Source: Rosa chinensis
Lineage: Eukaryota > Streptophyta > Magnoliopsida > Rosales > Rosaceae
Reading direction: 5' to 3'
Assembly: GCF_002994745.2 (NCBI RefSeq)
Contig: NC_037091.1
Span: 38,438,112-38,502,111 of the forward strand
Length of the DNA: 64,000 bases
Shown here: positions 33,831-44,331 of the stretch, in pieces
Layout of the letters: each line of letters opens with the position of its first letter
Numbering within the stretch: the first letter of the stretch is position 1
Notes under the pieces: model-generated
Database searches by the model: none
Seen by the model: only the letters and a program-made list of their open reading frames with translations
What the model was told of the DNA's origin: nothing
Position numbers and translations under genes: made by a program

Positions 33831-35624
33831 TCAAAATGCTAGTAGGTTAGAATCGGGAACATAACCAGAGAGTCTCAACTGCACAAGCATGTTTTCCAAC
33901 ATCAGATATATATGATCTGTTTCGGAATGTGATTTGTCAAACGCAGCGAACTCGAACATTGCACCATTGACTTCTATCCAGCTATACCCTGGTATTTTTT
34001 CAACGCCTTTCCCTTTCATGAGCTTCCTGATGCCAGCAGCTACTTTCCATTTTTTCCAAGTGGAATACAAGTTTGCCAGCAGTACGTATCTTCCACTGTG
34101 ATTGGAATCTAGCTTGATCAAATGACTTCCCGCAAGTTCACCTAGCTCAAAATTCTTGTGAATCACGCAAGCACCAAGGAAAGTTCCCCATATACCAGCT
34201 GTAGGCAACATTGGCATGTCCTCGATCATTTGTCTGGCTTCCTCCAAGTACCCAGCCCTACCAAGTAAATGAACCATACAGCCGTAGTGATCTACATTTG
34301 GCTCCAAATGGAAAACTTGCTTCATTGATCCAAAAGCCTTGCGTCCCTCATCTACAAGGCCACTATAAGCACACGCACTAAGAACACCCATGAAGGTTAC
34401 TTCATTGGGTAGAACACCATTCTGTAACATCCGCGAGAATAAGTTCAAAGCGCCTAAAGCATCCCCATGTGACGCCAACCCATTAATTATAGCAGTCCAT
34501 GTAATGACATCCTTGCTGGGCAGCTTGCTGAAAATCAATAAACCCTTAACAATGCACCCACATTTTGCATACATATCTACTAACCCCGTTCCAAGCAACA
34601 TGTTCACTTGTACTTTATGCCTATATATATAGCCATGGATCAACTTTCCTTGATCCAATGCCCCTAGGTGCGCACAAGAGGTAAGTACACTCGACAATGT
34701 AGATTGGTTAGGCTTGACATCCTCTGAAACCATACATTTCAAGACAAGCAGTGCATCTTTATATTTCTCACATTGCACATAACCTGCTATCAACGCAGTC
34801 CAAGATACCACATTTTTACTCGGCATGGCATTAAACACTTTTCGAGCATCGTCATGGCAGCCACACTTCATGTACATATCAACAAGAGCACTACCAACAA
34901 AGACATCCCATTTTACTCTGACTGCTTCCACATAGAACCCATGAACGCACCGCCCGAACCAAACATCACCGGCCATTCCAGCAGCACAAAGAGCACTAAC
35001 AACAGTCACCTCATCGACCCTAATTCCCACCAATCTCATCTCAACAAAACACTTCATTGCTTCCAAAGCATGACCATTCTTAACATACCCATCAACCAAC
35101 GCTGTCCAAGCAATTACATCCTTTTGAGGACTTTCAACAAACACCTGGTGTGCAGCCTCCAAGTACCCACAACCAGACAACACAGATATAAACGAATTCC
35201 CCACAAACTGATCCAAATTCCATCCAAATTTCACTGTATGAGCATAAAACTGAAATGGGTCTTTGTTTTCCAACTTGGGAAAGGCCTTGAGTAGCAATGG
35301 GAAGGTGTGCTGGTCCGGAACGACCCCGTTTCGGCGCATTGTTGAATACGAAACAAGGGATCTGTGAGGCTCTGAAGTGGTAGAAAATGCTCTGATGATG
35401 GAGTTCCATAGGTGAGTGGAGGTGGGTGCTTGTACATGGTCAATGAGGAAGGAAGCGTAGGCAAGATGGGTAGGCTTAGAGGTGGGTGCAATGGAAGTGA
35501 GAAGCTTGGGGAGCAAGCAATCGTTTTGTGATGGGCCAAGGGTAATGAGGAGGGAGTGAATTTGCTTCAAATGGTTAAAGGTTGTGTCTTTGTGGCACAG
35601 AGACAAGATGGTGCTACCCATCAT
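33831..35624 (-). CDS. Pentatricopeptide repeat protein, PLS class with E domain
   Basis: An intronless minus-strand gene of 597 aa. PLS-type repeats cover most of the protein, with signatures such as DVIAWTALVDGYVKNGHALEA, NVVSWTALIAGY, GSALVDMYMKCG and PNEVTFMGVLSACAYSGLVDEG. The C-terminus continues through an E/E+ region (IWGTFLGACVIHKNFELGE, YSWIEVNG, then a tail ending GYVPDSN) and has no DYW deaminase domain. Proteins of this class act in mitochondria or plastids as site-recognition factors for C-to-U RNA editing, and those without DYW recruit a deaminase in trans. The target cannot be read here. The frame starts at MMGS; either methionine may be used. Lack of introns is normal for the family. 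Confidence 0.92.
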   Translation of the reverse strand: MMGSTILSLCHKDTTFNHLKQIHSLLITLGPSQNDCLLPKLLTSIAPTSKPTHLAYASFLIDHVQAPTSTHLWNSIIRAFSTTSEPHRSLVSYSTMRRNGVVPDQHTFPLLLKAFPKLENKDPFQFYAHTVKFGWNLDQFVGNSFISVLSGCGYLEAAHQVFVESPQKDVIAWTALVDGYVKNGHALEAMKCFVEMRLVGIRVDEVTVVSALCAAGMAGDVWFGRCVHGFYVEAVRVKWDVFVGSALVDMYMKCGCHDDARKVFNAMPSKNVVSWTALIAGYVQCEKYKDALLVLKCMVSEDVKPNQSTLSSVLTSCAHLGALDQGKLIHGYIYRHKVQVNMLLGTGLVDMYAKCGCIVKGLLIFSKLPSKDVITWTAIINGLASHGDALGALNLFSRMLQNGVLPNEVTFMGVLSACAYSGLVDEGRKAFGSMKQVFHLEPNVDHYGCMVHLLGRAGYLEEARQMIEDMPMLPTAGIWGTFLGACVIHKNFELGELAGSHLIKLDSNHSGRYVLLANLYSTWKKWKVAAGIRKLMKGKGVEKIPGYSWIEVNGAMFEFAAFDKSHSETDHIYLMLENMLVQLRLSGYVPDSNLLAF

Positions 35625-36859
35625 GCTACCTCATAGTCTTGTATCAGTTTCCTAATCTGGCTTGGGAAGTGTTCTAGTGGTTACCCAAAACCAAAAGGCT
35701 AAAGTTTGGTCCTTTGAGAGTTTTGAGATATGCTAGAAGGGCAGGCCTCGATTTATTTGAGACAAAAAATCTCTTCAGTTTCTGCCTACTAGCTAGTTTG
35801 TGCCAAATCTTGATTCTATTTATTTTTTTTGGTTAATATGTTGATACTCATAAGCAGAAGAAGTTATAAATTCTTTGTTTGGGGCTCATTTCAAACATCT
35901 CACCATTTGAAGTTTATCCTCCACAGTTACACTGCGTTATTAATTCATCGGAAAATTTTCCGTCACGGTGTCGAACTAGTTGAGTTCTGGCGGAACAATG
36001 TCACAAGACTTGGTGCAGCTTATAAATAATTCTCTTAACAATCGCAGAATCTCATTTTCTAAATATATTCAAAACAAATGAGTGCCAAAGAGTAGGGGTG
36101 TTTACTTTTCTATTAGAAATGTAACAAAAGAAGAGTACAGGTTGATACAAACATTTTCTCACTATTTTGGTCGAGTACAGTGCTGCCTGCTTGTGAACTA
36201 CCCCAAAACAGTTGAGAAAGCGTATTGTCCAATTAGAATCAAATGTTACATGACCTACAAATCAAGAAAAGAATGATACTAGCACCACACGTTGATGGGA
36301 ACATCAAAGTGCCATGCCTGAGGGTCTAGGAACCAGTTTGGCAAAGCCCATTGTTAGAACTTTTTAAATTCTGAACTTTACAAATGCCTGAGCTAGCTAA
36401 CCTATAAGATCTAGAACTAGCTGCCCCAACAAAACAATAAGCCCCATACATCTTGTGCAAGCTTCAACAAAAGTTGTATCTTTTCCCCAATATGATACCT
36501 AACCACCTGCATGCAAAAGGAGTCATTCGTTAGCCCCAATTCAAAGAATAATGAGGACAAAGATTAAACTTGTAATCATCAAGTATCTTCCTACAGACAT
36601 TTTCATACAGATACCAAAACTTACTCAAAATACCAAGTTAGTTTTGAGCATGTCTTTTTGACATAATGTTCACCTACTATTCCATAACAAGCTGTATCTT
36701 TGAATAAAAAGGTCTAAACTCTTAAGATAACATCTTGATCTGTCAGCACTAATAATACAGCTATGAATGTTTAATAAACCCACCCCACCCTACTGGGCTA
36801 TCTATCTCTAGCATTGCATATGGGAGAATGAAAATTAAAGAGAGAAATTTACTCTGCAA
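35625..36859. other. Spacer between the PPR gene and RING gene B
   Basis: Contains the presumed PPR promoter (right of 35625) and the RING B 3' UTR (left of 36860). No coding exon is supported. Confidence 0.5.
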
Positions 36860-39394
36860 TCATTTGGTAGGAAGGTACACCCTGATGGTGTCTTTCATTC
36901 TAAGCTTTTTACGACAAGTTGGGCATTTGTGCTGAACTTTTATTGATGCTTCAATACACATCTTGCAGAAGATGTGACCACATTTTGTTGATGTTTCTTC
37001 ACTTAAAGGGCCCAAACATATTGGGCAGCTGAAGGAAGGTATCTCTTGAGGTGGTGTGCTCTCAGGAAGCTCAGGAGAAGGTACTTCCTCTATCTGCATT
37101 AAAACAAACTTCCAGTCTTTAGTTTCAAACTTCAAGAGTCTCTTAAAATAATAATTAAGAGTGAGAAGCTTAGGAAACCCCGAGTTTATAACTGAAATAA
37201 TTGTAGGGCACAGTAAGGCACTGTCAATATCAAGATGAGGTGTTCATAGTAAACCATATATCAGACACAGTTTCTACTCTTCTACAGAACTTCTCTTCTA
37301 TCTAATTTCAACTTCTTCACCACCTATGCCCATAGCTAAAACATGTAGGTAGGAATATTCAACGTTATTACACCTTTTCACCAAACCTATATGGTATGCA
37401 TTGAGGAAAGCAAATGTTATATGTTAAGCTTACGAACCTTAAGCCTATCATGTATTCATTTGAACTTCTAGCAACTTCTTTCTAATTTAACTAATTAAAG
37501 ATAACAATTGAGTCTAGTATTGCAGTTCCAGCATTCAAGTAGACAAAGCTTGTCACCCAGAGGTTAAAAAGGGCAAGCCTGTACCAATTTTCTTTCCCTA
37601 ACAGTACTTCAATAGAAAGCAAATGTAGAATTATTAATTTACTTCGTGAAACAAATATCTGTGATGTTATGACTATCTAAAATACAAGCTACCAATGGAC
37701 CTTCTGCCCCCATCTAACTGAAAGAAGACAAACATCTGAAAAGGTTTTATTACTAATATAAACAAAAGAAGGGATAACTATTGATGCCAATCAATAGCAA
37801 TCAAAAATAAGATAAAATTGTGCAAAAGGAAATATAATGAATGAAATTTTCCAATCACCTTGTTCTTGTCACCATCGTCTGAGCTAAAGTGAAGCTCCCA
37901 ATTCAAAACTGCTTGATTTCGTAAAGTTCTTTTGCGCTTGTGGCAATGAAGGGGAATTTGAGCAATCTGAGCACCCCAGTCTGAAGATTATACATGAAAA
38001 ATTTAAGGCAATCAAATAAAAGCCAAGTGTAAATTCAGAAGTGTACAGTCAGAAGAAGGTCTAAGAACTCCTTTTTAAAAGTGTTTCTTTAAAAGCATTG
38101 TCCTTTGAAATAGGAGTTAACAAAAAAGTATCACAAGTATCAAACAAAGCACACGCAAAACATGTATATCCAAATTCAATTTGAAATAATAACTTGAATT
38201 GCAAAATTGACTTGACTAAGACCTTTAGTAAATAGAAAATGTAAAAAGGAGAGAGAATCAGTAAAACTGCAAAACAGTCAGAATGCTCTCTATCATGCCA
38301 TACACAATTCCAACTGCATTTCCTCTATTCCATTGCAAAATTAACCATCACCTAGTTATTTCCAGAGGAGGGATTTCAATTTTCAATGTCTAGTTATTTA
38401 TCCTAGATGAAAATGTAGAAATGATATCAGATTCAAGGATCCTGAAAAATTAGAACGAAAAGCACCAACATGCTAGATAAACCATAAAACATCGATTTTG
38501 CAATTACGTATTTCAAATTTGAATGTTATCATATTTACATTTTTTATATGGAAAGGTTCTCTTACCAAACATATCTGCTAGATATTACCACCCTCTAATA
38601 TAATGCATACAATCATAGACAGGGATAATCATTACTCTATATTGTAAATGGCTTAGACAAAGAATCATGACAGTGTAATGAGTGTCAACAACCTACTTCC
38701 AAGCATCAGAAGTGCCAGGCATAACTGAAGAACTATCTATCTATAAATCGTTTCTCCTGAATTCAGTGGGATCCTAAGGTCTTAAAAGACTGCACTGGAG
38801 GTTAGAGGAAGCAATGTTCGAAGATAATTGGTCTGCTATAAATTAGTAGGCATCCTTTTTCTTTCTAGAAAAGAAAAATAATGAAATCCTTTCAGGCACA
38901 AGCTTCACAATTATTATTTATATCGAACAATATGACAATCAACTACATAAGAATGGGCGGCCATATAAATCATGTCCAAACAAACCTGAATGGCTACTAT
39001 GCATTTCTGTATTGGTAGCTACGACGTCCCTCACCTCAAGGTTTCTTCTGGAACTATTCTTGGACTGAAAGGAAGGAGAAAAGATAAGGTAAGTATGCTA
39101 ATAAGAGAATCATTACAAATAGGAAATTTAAAAATATCAAATCACAGAAGAAAATCTTCATACTTGGGCATATATCACCGGGGATATGAAAGCAATGTCC
39201 TCATCAATGACCTCACAATCATTTGAAGTTTGTGGTGCTAACCGACCATGTCCTTCATCTTGACCTTGTTGGCTATTGGCCCAGGCAAATCTGGTATTTA
39301 GAACCACCTCCTCACACGGAGCTGGATAGTTGAGGTCTATAGTTAGTGGCCTCTTCCCCTTTTGAGAACATTCCTCTGAAGTGTGTGAGGCCAT
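36860..39394 (-). CDS. RING-finger E3 ubiquitin ligase, RNF4/SLX8-like (paralogue B)
   Basis: Four minus-strand coding exons join in frame: 39394-39164, 39064-38986, 37980-37859 and 37093-36860, giving 221 aa. The C-terminal RING (about residues 167-204) reads CPICLGPLSEETSTKCGHIF onward with the same C3HC4 spacing as paralogue A, and the last exon is the same length (234 bp). The N-terminus has TIDLNYPAP and CEVIDEDIAFIS, which correspond to the DLDLN and CLIIS motifs of paralogue A and look like SUMO-interacting motifs. Exon 2 starts SKNSSRRN, matching NNSRRN in A. Intron phases (0, 1, 0) match A. Likely a nuclear E3 ligase; a SUMO-targeted role is inference. The middle region is much more diverged than the RING. 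Confidence 0.88.
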
Positions 39395-40440
39395 GCAGCT
39401 GTTGGTAAAATCCTACAAGTCCAGAAAGATGAAGAATATTAAACATTACCAAAGGACATCTACATTCTCTATGCCAGAGCTTAAAATCTGTAAAACCAAA
39501 AGGTTGATCAAATGAACCAAAGGCAGGGATGAAATATAACATAAGCACATAAGCTTTAGGATCTCCAATATCAAAACAATATACAAAAGCCTGCCGGATT
39601 ATTCAAGTTTACGATATCAAAAGATAAAGCCAAAGGAGAACTCTTGTAGTTTTGCTTGGAAATTAGAAACTCAAGTAAGAGAAATATACAACACATGACA
39701 ACATCAGTAATGCTTCAATAACATATACTTATTAAGAGAGCTTTCTTTCAAGCATTGCTCTACATATTATACACATACATAGGATGCGTCTGAGTAAACT
39801 GCCTGACCATTCATGAAGTCAAGCAATTTCCTTTATACATGGAGACATCAACCCATCAGTGATTATACATCTATGGTTTCAAATGCAATTTTCAGCTGCG
39901 CAATCGAGTGTGATTGAATCCAAATCAAAGATCAAATCTTTTCTTGAAAAAGGAAAAATCAAATCTTGAAACACACCTAAAACAACCCATCCAATATCAT
40001 CATTACCAGATAAAACTTAGCAATACGCTCTCTTACAAAAACCCAATCCATAAACCGAGTGCTACCCAAATGAAATCCCATTAAACCCTTCTTGTTTCAT
40101 TGATTAAATCGATTGGGTTTTAACAGAAACATGTTCCTTCAAAACCATCATTATTTGATCTAATACACAAACACCCACATACATATTCAAAGATTCCAAC
40201 TTTTCAATCAAAAACCCATATATTCTCACATGATAATCCAGAACCCAGAACCCAGAAATCAGAAAGAAACAATATTCAACGCAAGAAATGACAAAAAAAA
40301 AAAACCCAGAACCGAAACAAGAAAATCCGTACCTAAACCTGAAGGAAAAACCCAGAAAAAAAACGAGTCTTTCGGTGCAAAGAAGATGATGGGTTTGAAT
40401 CAAATTTAAAGACAAGAGGGAGAGGAGAGGAGAGAAGCCG
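39395..40440 (-). promoter_or_regulatory. 5' UTR intron, leader exon and promoter of RING gene B
   Basis: On the minus strand a leader rich in CTCTCC (about 40400-40440) ends at donor GGTTTAG|GTACGG (40333) and the intron closes at GGACTTGTAG near 39417, shortly before the ATG. The arrangement parallels gene A, which also has a leader intron. Confidence 0.55.
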
Positions 40441-41612
40441 AAAGAAGATAAAGACAGTAAGGGCAATGATGATAGCAAATTCTATGTATCCTTCTCTTCC
40501 TGTATTCTTTATGACTTGTTTTTTTCTTGTTCTGGAAATCTCTCACAGTGAAAATGAGAAATGAAGGTCTTGTCTCTCCAATCCAAAATGGGACTTTTAT
40601 GAGCGATTTCCTGGAAATTCTTGTATTCCCAATTGATTGTTGGCCAAAATTTGATATATGCAAAAGTACTTTCTGTCTTTAGGGGGGTCTCTTTTTTCCA
40701 GCATTGCCATTACGTGGACTTGCAATTTTGGAAATGGTCAAAACAATGGGTCAACACAAAACCAAAGTGCTTTGCTTTGCTTTGCCATGGTGGGTGAGAG
40801 TGTGAACCGGACCACTAACTCGAGAGCTGTGTTTTTCTTTCCTTTTACACCTAGAATCGAAGAATTTATGCAATGGGAAAGGTTGTATTGTGAAAAATTG
40901 GTGTCCCAGAAAAAGGTTCTATTGTTCTTTCGAAATTTGGACTAAAAACACCATTTGACCCCATCTCGATTGTTTCCAAATGTATAAAATTTGAATATTG
41001 TTCCCAAATTATGTTAAAGAATCGATGTCTCCAAAGGTGAGCTCAATGTTTAAACAGAAAGGTAATTTTCAATTATAGACATATACATTTTGGTAGATTA
41101 ACATCTATTTCAACCGCATTGCTTTCAAAGATATCGTTGAATTCAGAAAAGTTGGTGGATGACATTACAAATTTACAATATAACAAATTAACGACAGTCA
41201 TTTCATGCAGGGGTGGAATCGGGTATAATATTTTGACAGCGAAGACATATATATCTTTTTTTTAGTTTTTTTTTTTTTTTTCATACACTTCAATTATAAC
41301 TATGAGCGATACAAAAAAATATGGTCACATATTAAAGACAGATTTATTTTGTTTTTGAAGTTTTTTCTTATCATCAAGATTTTGTTTTTGAATTTTTTTT
41401 TCAAATATTTCATTAATTCTCAAGTCAGAATTATCATTACATATAATTTTGTTGTCATCTACAAACAGAACAAAGAATATGTGATACATAGGAATATGCT
41501 CATTCATTAGGCAACCAATGCTCACTTATTAAAGCATAGTAGTACGCAAAGTTTGAAACAAAAAAAAACTAAATTTTCTCCTTACCCTTAGAGCTAAGGC
41601 TAGGAGGTTTGC
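40441..41612. other. Intergenic sequence
   Basis: No supported gene. Several T-runs occur (for example 41258-41280). An open plus-strand stretch at 40658-40945 has no recognisable domain. Confidence 0.45.
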
Positions 41613-41629
41613 AAGGATGGGTTAACTTT

Positions 41630-42325
41630 TTTTTTTTTGGTAAGATGGGGGCCTAAAAACACCCAAAAACAAGAACACTAACTTAAGGCATTACAAACTT
41701 TCCTAGATCTAGGAACTTCACTCAAATCATCAAGGAAGGCATTGATAACTTGAGGAGGAGGTTGCTCCATGTAGATAGTGCCTATGTCAATGTCCAAACT
41801 ACACTTAGATAGCACATCTGCAACCATGTTAACTGCTCGATACACATGAGCCACAGTACAATCTTCAAATCCAACTTTCATTTGTAGGCAGCTATCGATA
41901 ACACTCTTAAGAGGATGAAGGTTATCAACACCATTGTTCAACAACTGAACAATAAGTTCTAAATCGCATTCAACTATAATTTTAGGGATATTCAATTGAT
42001 AAGCCATCTGCAAACCAAGAAGCATCCCCCAAGCCTCAGCCTCAATGACTTTGCCATATCCCATGTATGAAGAAAAACCTTTTATCCAGGTTCCATTATG
42101 ATCTCTAAGCACACCCCCAGCACAATGTTACCCGAATTGGATTTAGCTCCATTAACATTGAGTTTTACCCATCCTACATCAGGTTTTGCCATTTTAAATC
42201 AATAACAGACCTCACATTTGAATCAGGTGGTATGGCTTGGGCTAAAGACTATTCAGTAACAGCGTTAGTGATAATCTTCAAGGGAAGCAGTGGCCATTGG
42301 AAGTTTTCCTCAAACACCCCTTTAT
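41630..42325 (-). mobile_element. 5'-truncated LINE with RNase H remnant
   Basis: A perfect 17-bp target duplication AAGGATGGGTTAACTTT (41613-41629 and 42326-42342) flanks the element. The minus-strand 3' end is a poly(A) tail (T-run through about 41638). The coding remnant 41678-42112 is an RNase H (RVT_3) domain: LRDHNGTW, EAEAWGMLLGL, ECDLELIVQLL and NMVADVLSKCS. Its start, with GWVKLNVNGA near 42150-42180, lies in a different frame, so a frameshift falls near 42115. The variable-length duplication plus poly(A) is the mark of target-primed reverse transcription. Confidence 0.93.
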
Positions 42326-42342
42326 AAGGATGGGTTAACTTT

Positions 42343-44331
42343 AGCACATCATCAGCAACATTCTTCTTTGCTTTGGGATTTTTATTTTTTAATCCCAAAG
42401 TCTTCCATGTTTCTTATGTGGCTCAAAATATTCCAAAGACCATTATACCACCTAGGGTTTCCACAAGACCAACAGATGTAGCTGTAAAACGTAATAAGAA
42501 TTTAGGCTTCTTGACCTTCTTGGTTGGAGCAGAGAGACCCTTTGCAGTGTCAACTAAATTAGGTACCATAACCTTCAGCTTCTTTGGGTATACGGTATAG
42601 CACATTAGGCACACACAAAATTTATAATGTGCCTTTATAACGAGCCATAATTGATACTCATTTACAACATTCATTATTTGTGGCCTATAAATAAAGTGCC
42701 TCTTTGGTAAGTGCGAGCATTTCATGTATATTATAAATAACATACCTCTCTTAAAAGAGATGATACCTAATTGTGTGAGCCTAATTTTACAAATCCATAA
42801 CTATAAGTGCCTTGGGATTAGTGGACCAACACCTGTGTTCCAAAAATTAGTCTGTTTTTATTCTAGCCTGTTATGACTCTAAGTTTCGTACCCTTTAAGG
42901 AATTAAAGGTTAGCTACATGTGTTTAATGATAAAAAATTTCATGAATATTTGTGTTCAGACCCTATTAAGAAAGATTCTAGCAAACTTCTAATAGGAGAG
43001 TCCTGGAAAAATTCATGTTGAGGTTTACTTGATTACCAAGTAATTAAGTGGCTTGTATATAAAGAGGCTAGGGCAAAGAATGAAAAAACACAATCAATAT
43101 AGATTAAGACGATAGAACTTGGCATAGTTCTCCTTAAGCGTGGACAAAGCTTCCCTTGAGCTTGGGCATAGTTCTTCGCTGAACTCGGGACAAGTTCAAA
43201 AATCTCTCATTCTATTAATAGCTCTGCTAAATCACTGTGGTTTAGTATCGATTTGCTATTGACTACGCGATGCCAATAGTTGGTTAGGCCTTCTGTGGTC
43301 TTTGATGAACTTACAGGCCTGTTGAAGGAGTAAAAGTCTTTTGTCAAGCAGTCAAGGAAAGCATAAAAACCTTGCCTGGAGTTAATCCTACTCCAGATCA
43401 GTACTAGTTTGGAGAAGAGGTCAAGACACGCAAACGCATCAGCGAAGCTCCAGCGAAGTTATACCACCAAAAGGCGTCGGCATGCCCGCAGAAGCAACAA
43501 ACTACAACTAGTGACCAAAAGCGACAGTTTGTTGCCTGTCAAATAACACGTCAAACACTAATTATTCAAGCTTTTACATATAATCTCATAATATTTGTTG
43601 GTTGAACTACATAAAGAATACCATTTCTTTCTAAATAATGATATCACAGTTGGAAGTTGAGTGAAGGGGAGATTCTAAAGTTTTTAAACACCAACAACAA
43701 ATTACTGATCGAGTAAATCTTATTCAAAAATAATACTTCCCTACAAAGAATAAAACCATGAGAACACCTCCATATAAATTGTAATAAGTACATAGTCTCC
43801 ATTTGAGATTACTTACTATAACGTAAGACTTGAGGTGTTTCTTTCAAAAACACACATGCGGAAATGCTATTCAACAACAACCAAACAACTATTTTTATTT
43901 TTAATTCGTCTACGGTATATTAATATACAGATACATCATCTATATTAGTTCAATATAGAGATAAACTAGCTATATAGTCTACACGATATAGAAATAGACT
44001 AATTTGAGATCAAGTCAAGTTAGTCTACTACTCTACTTATGCATGGAGCAGTCTATGTCTGTATCAAATCTAGTCTACTCTCGATGTATTGGTACATTAA
44101 TATACGGTAATTTTTTTTTTTTACTTGAAAAACTAGTCAAATTTTACTGAAAGTTGAAGACTGTTGGAGATTACGTGGGAGGCGAAGTGTCAAATTTAAA
44201 AAGCGCAACAGACGCATCCAACAACCGGATAGCTACAACGTCTCTATCCCCCCTCCAAAAATCACCAATTTCCACGCCCCTCTTTCTTTGCTCACTCCGA
44301 TACTTCCCACTCTCTCTCTCTCTCTGTGACT
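42343..44331. other. Intergenic region, possibly with an old LTR remnant, and beta-galactosidase promoter
   Basis: No gene is supported. A 10-bp inverted repeat CTTTGGGATT / AATCCCAAAG occurs at 42371-42400. From about 42868 (TGTTATGACTCTAAG) to about 43500 the sequence resembles an LTR, with TATATAAAGAGG at 43055-43066 and a GC-richer tail, but no second copy or target duplication was found. The 200 bp before the start codon include a (CT)n leader at 44310-44325. Confidence 0.4.

Noticed and set aside
36082..36276. 64-residue plus-strand frame between the PPR and RING B genes
   Set aside because: No recognisable domain, promoter context or splice partner.
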